Part shown: positions 6,255 to 8,019 of the stretch, piece after piece
Numbering within the stretch: the stretch's first letter is position 1
How the letters are laid out: every line of letters starts with the position of its first letter
Source of the DNA: an uncultured bacterium
GTDB lineage: Bacteria > Omnitrophota > Gorgyraeia > Gorgyraeales > Gorgyraeaceae
Reading direction: 5' to 3'
Length of the DNA: 8,019 nucleotides
Assembly: GCA_913009675.1 (NCBI GenBank)
Contig: CAJVXD010000045.1
Coordinates: forward strand, 1-8,019
The notes under the pieces: model-generated
Database searches by the model: none
Told to the model about the DNA's origin: nothing
What the model saw: only the letters and a program-made list of their open reading frames with translations
Program-made: the position numbers and the translations under genes

Positions 6255-7289
6255 CTAGATTAAAGAATCCTTTGCCAATCTGGCTACCAGGGAAAGCTTT
6301 TTGATTATATCATCTGCCAAATCAGGGGATAAGGTCCCCATTCCACAGCTCGCAGTAAGGAGAGAATTGGAGATTAACAGGTCCAGGGAAACCCCTTTTC
6401 TCTCTACACCTTCAAGTTCTTTTTTTAATCTATCAAAAAGTGATTTTTCGTTCTCTCCTAATACTGCCTTAGAAGTAGGGATGATACCCCATGCCAGATA
6501 CCCGCCTCTTTTTAAAAATCCCATTATATCCTCAGGATATAATGAAAGGCTATTTGCATAGGAATAGGCATCGAAATTTATAATATCAACCTCAGTCTCG
6601 GTAAGTAAAGACCACTCTGTATTACCGCAGCAATGGATACCGCTCAATGCACCTTTTGAATGTATCTTATCTATTACACTATTTAACATCCGTATAGCAT
6701 CCTGCCTTTCAATATTTACAAAGCTCGAACCAAAACTTGTCAGATATGGTTCATCTATGAATATGATGATATTTTTTGAAACAGCCTTCAGCTTTTCTAT
6801 CTGCCATGCGGCCTTTATCTCCAGGAGTTTGACAGATGCCTCTTTCAGCGTCTCATTATATAATATGGACCTTGCCCTTTCATCAACAATGCTGAGGGTA
6901 AAACTTATAGGCCCCGTAATATGTCCTTTTACATAATCAAGGCCTCTCCCTTTTGCCCCCTCAAGAAAGGCATAAAATCCTTCCGCAAAATCTCTTGTAA
7001 TGCCCCGGGTATTATAATCCCCCGATAGATATATCTCGTATAATCTGCCTAACTCCTCGCTCAGGTCTTTTGTGCTATCCACATATATCCTTCGACCTTT
7101 CTCGTCTATAACAAGGGCGGGCAATCCCTCTGCAAACTGGGCATACATGTTTTCCTTAAAGTCTCTTCTTGGAAGCTGAGGCCAGAACGGTATATCAAAT
7201 TTGCTACAGGTAACCTCAACGCTCTTTTTCGAGTCAAGATACGGCAGGCTTCCTATCCCGGTTGTAAGAAATCTTCCCTTTATCTTCAT
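6255..7289 (-). CDS. Cobalamin-independent methionine synthase-like (MetE-core/UroD superfamily) protein
   Basis: The protein has 344 residues with a TIM-barrel methyltransferase pattern: TTGIGSLPYLD (9-19), FWPQLPRRDFKENMYAQF (35-52), HITGPISF (123-130), FIDEPYL (177-183), GIHCCGNTEW (217-226) and SCGMGTLSPDLA (314-325). H219, C221 and C315 are likely zinc ligands that would activate a thiol substrate, as His-x-Cys plus a late Cys do in MetE and corrinoid methyltransferases. The acidic third ligand of MetE is unclear; D240 is a candidate. The length fits the short core-MetE enzymes of anaerobes, not the roughly 750-residue MetE with its N-terminal folate-side domain, so a corrinoid protein may be the methyl donor. 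Methionine synthesis would fit the homocysteine-linked genes downstream, but the substrate is inferred. ATG 7289 is the only in-frame start; the TAG stop (6255-6257) touches the structured element. Confidence 0.75.
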   Translation of the reverse strand: MKIKGRFLTTGIGSLPYLDSKKSVEVTCSKFDIPFWPQLPRRDFKENMYAQFAEGLPALVIDEKGRRIYVDSTKDLSEELGRLYEIYLSGDYNTRGITRDFAEGFYAFLEGAKGRGLDYVKGHITGPISFTLSIVDERARSILYNETLKEASVKLLEIKAAWQIEKLKAVSKNIIIFIDEPYLTSFGSSFVNIERQDAIRMLNSVIDKIHSKGALSGIHCCGNTEWSLLTETEVDIINFDAYSYANSLSLYPEDIMGFLKRGGYLAWGIIPTSKAVLGENEKSLFDRLKKELEGVERKGVSLDLLISNSLLTASCGMGTLSPDLADDIIKKLSLVARLAKDSLI

Positions 7290-7944
7290 AATGTCCTATT
7301 CCCCTTAACCATCTTATCCTCCTTTTGTTTCTCTCTCGATTATACTCCATTATACCTAAAACCTTCACCCCTGAGAGCCTTTCTATTAGGGCAGGATTTG
7401 TTTTTATTGAGGCGTCCCTTTCTATCCTACGGGTATGATTAAAGACGATGCCGGCTATCTCTGTCTCTCTGGTCCTAATCGCGCTTATCGTCAGCAATAT
7501 ATGATTTATGGTCCCTAGTCCCGGCCTTGCAACTATGATAACAGGGAGTTTCATTCTCAAAATCATATCCAGCACGTAAAAAGTTCTTTTACCCTTTTTA
7601 GCTATCGGCACCATTACACCGCCTATACCCTCTACTATCATCAGATCATTACAGGTGCTGAGTTCCCTGAACCTATCCCATATGATCCCTAGATCTATCT
7701 TCTTATGTTCTTTTTTAGCTGCGACCAAGGGTGCAAGAGGCATCCTTAGAAAAACGGGGTTTATATAATCCATCGGGTCCTCTGAGGCACACGATCCTTT
7801 CAGGATTTGAGCATCATTGCAGGGCCCATCTACACCCGTGGCCACCGGTTTCATCACGCCTACCCTGAAACCGTCTTCTGAATACATCCGCGCCATATAT
7901 CCTGCAACCTCTGTCTTGCCCACACCGGTATCAGTCCCTGTTAC
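7234..7944 (-). CDS. bioD: Dethiobiotin synthetase BioD, 5' end cut off by adapter
   Basis: BioD is a cytoplasmic ATP-dependent ligase that closes the ureido ring of dethiobiotin from 7,8-diaminopelargonate and CO2, the penultimate biotin step. The genomic part starts at VTGTDTGVGKTE, the P-loop, followed by MKPVATG, NPVFLRMPLAPLVAA, MIVEGIGGVMVP, VARPGLGTINHILLT and GIVFNHT, all in the expected order. Only about five to seven N-terminal residues are missing. The apparent upstream residues MIRRPPRSTLFPYTTLFRS are translated adapter and not protein. Family homology ends near VLGIMEYN. The frame runs on about 30 more residues, passing through the next gene's ribosome-binding region and overlapping its first 56 bases, so the C-terminal tail is either a genuine extension or the product of a late frameshift. 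No other biotin gene is in the window; they may lie upstream. Confidence 0.93.
   Translation of the reverse strand, partial: VTGTDTGVGKTEVAGYMARMYSEDGFRVGVMKPVATGVDGPCNDAQILKGSCASEDPMDYINPVFLRMPLAPLVAAKKEHKKIDLGIIWDRFRELSTCNDLMIVEGIGGVMVPIAKKGKRTFYVLDMILRMKLPVIIVARPGLGTINHILLTISAIRTRETEIAGIVFNHTRRIERDASIKTNPALIERLSGVKVLGIMEYNRERNKRRIRWLRGIGHYEDKGKISYNRDRKPAVS
7286..7323 (-). promoter_or_regulatory. Strong Shine-Dalgarno and 8-codon leader ORF before the metE-like gene
   Basis: AGGAGG (7323-7318) precedes ATG (7312-7310) by five bases. That ATG opens an eight-codon frame, MVKGNRTL, whose TGA (7288-7286) overlaps the metE-like ATG (7289-7287). Ribosomes ending there could restart on the main gene, which itself has only an AAGGGG about eleven bases upstream. 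All of this lies inside the 3' end of the bioD frame. The alternative is a one-base sequencing indel that hides a longer N-terminus of the metE-like protein. Confidence 0.4.
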
Positions 7945-8019
7945 AGATCGGAAGAGCGTCGTGTAGGGAAAGAGTGTAGATCTCGGTGGTCGCCGTATCA
8001 TTAAAAAAAAGACAGACTA
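7945..8019 (-). other. Illumina P5/TruSeq universal adapter (artefact)
   Basis: Not genomic. Positions 7945-8002 match the full 58-base reverse complement of the TruSeq universal adapter. They are followed by eight A (8003-8010) and nine unassigned bases, as expected when a read runs past the end of a short insert. It creates a false N-terminus on bioD. Confidence 0.98.

Noticed and set aside
1..8019. Defence system, prophage, CRISPR, tRNA or rRNA genes
   Set aside because: I saw no matching genes or motifs on either strand; apart from the structured block, the window is ordinary metabolic and maturation genes.

Overview
The window is one assembled contig, probably metagenomic, whose two ends are not biological. 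Bases 1-75 and 7945-8019 are Illumina library adapter (P7 side with index, P5 side) plus a homopolymer T/A tail. Genomic sequence runs from about 76 to 7944. All recognisable genes lie on the minus strand, so the biological reading order is right to left. The content fits an uncultivated strict anaerobe: [NiFe]-hydrogenase maturation genes, a hydrogenase-type Fe-S subunit, and two proteins linked in anaerobes to sulfide-dependent homocysteine synthesis. The heptamer repeat translating as DARCSMLNAR, together with this gene mix, reminds me of candidate phyla such as Omnitrophota; that is a low-confidence guess.

Layout in transcription order: bioD, 5' end cut off by adapter (7944-7234); a cobalamin-independent methionine synthase (MetE-core/UroD-like) protein (7289-6255); a gene-free, very hairpin-rich block of about 290 bp that looks like an IS200/IS605-type non-autonomous element (6253-5966); a hypF that keeps only its C-terminal Kae1-like domain (5982-4795); then hypC, hypD and hypE, joined by stop/start overlaps; hypA; a UPF0280 (COG2122) protein; a NIL-domain 2x[4Fe-4S] ferredoxin; and, after a gap with a strong promoter and a Rex-like operator, the first half of a hydrogenase beta-type Fe-S subunit gene, cut off by the left adapter.

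HypC, HypD, HypE and HypF together make and insert the Fe(CN)2CO group of [NiFe]-hydrogenases, and HypA delivers nickel. HypB is not in the window. The UPF0280 and NIL-ferredoxin proteins are COGs implicated in homocysteine formation from sulfide in methanogens, so with the methionine-synthase-like protein they suggest a sulfur-to-methionine theme around the hyp genes. The hydrogenase-type gene has its own sigma70-like promoter (TTGACA-17-TATATT) and a downstream near-perfect Rex site, which suggests control by the NADH/NAD+ ratio.

Main points for a second look: the hypF break exactly where the structured repeat begins (element-mediated deletion, a real split HypF, or a misassembly across a repeat); the structured element itself; the Rex-like operator; and the UPF0280 + NIL-ferredoxin pair inside a hyp operon.
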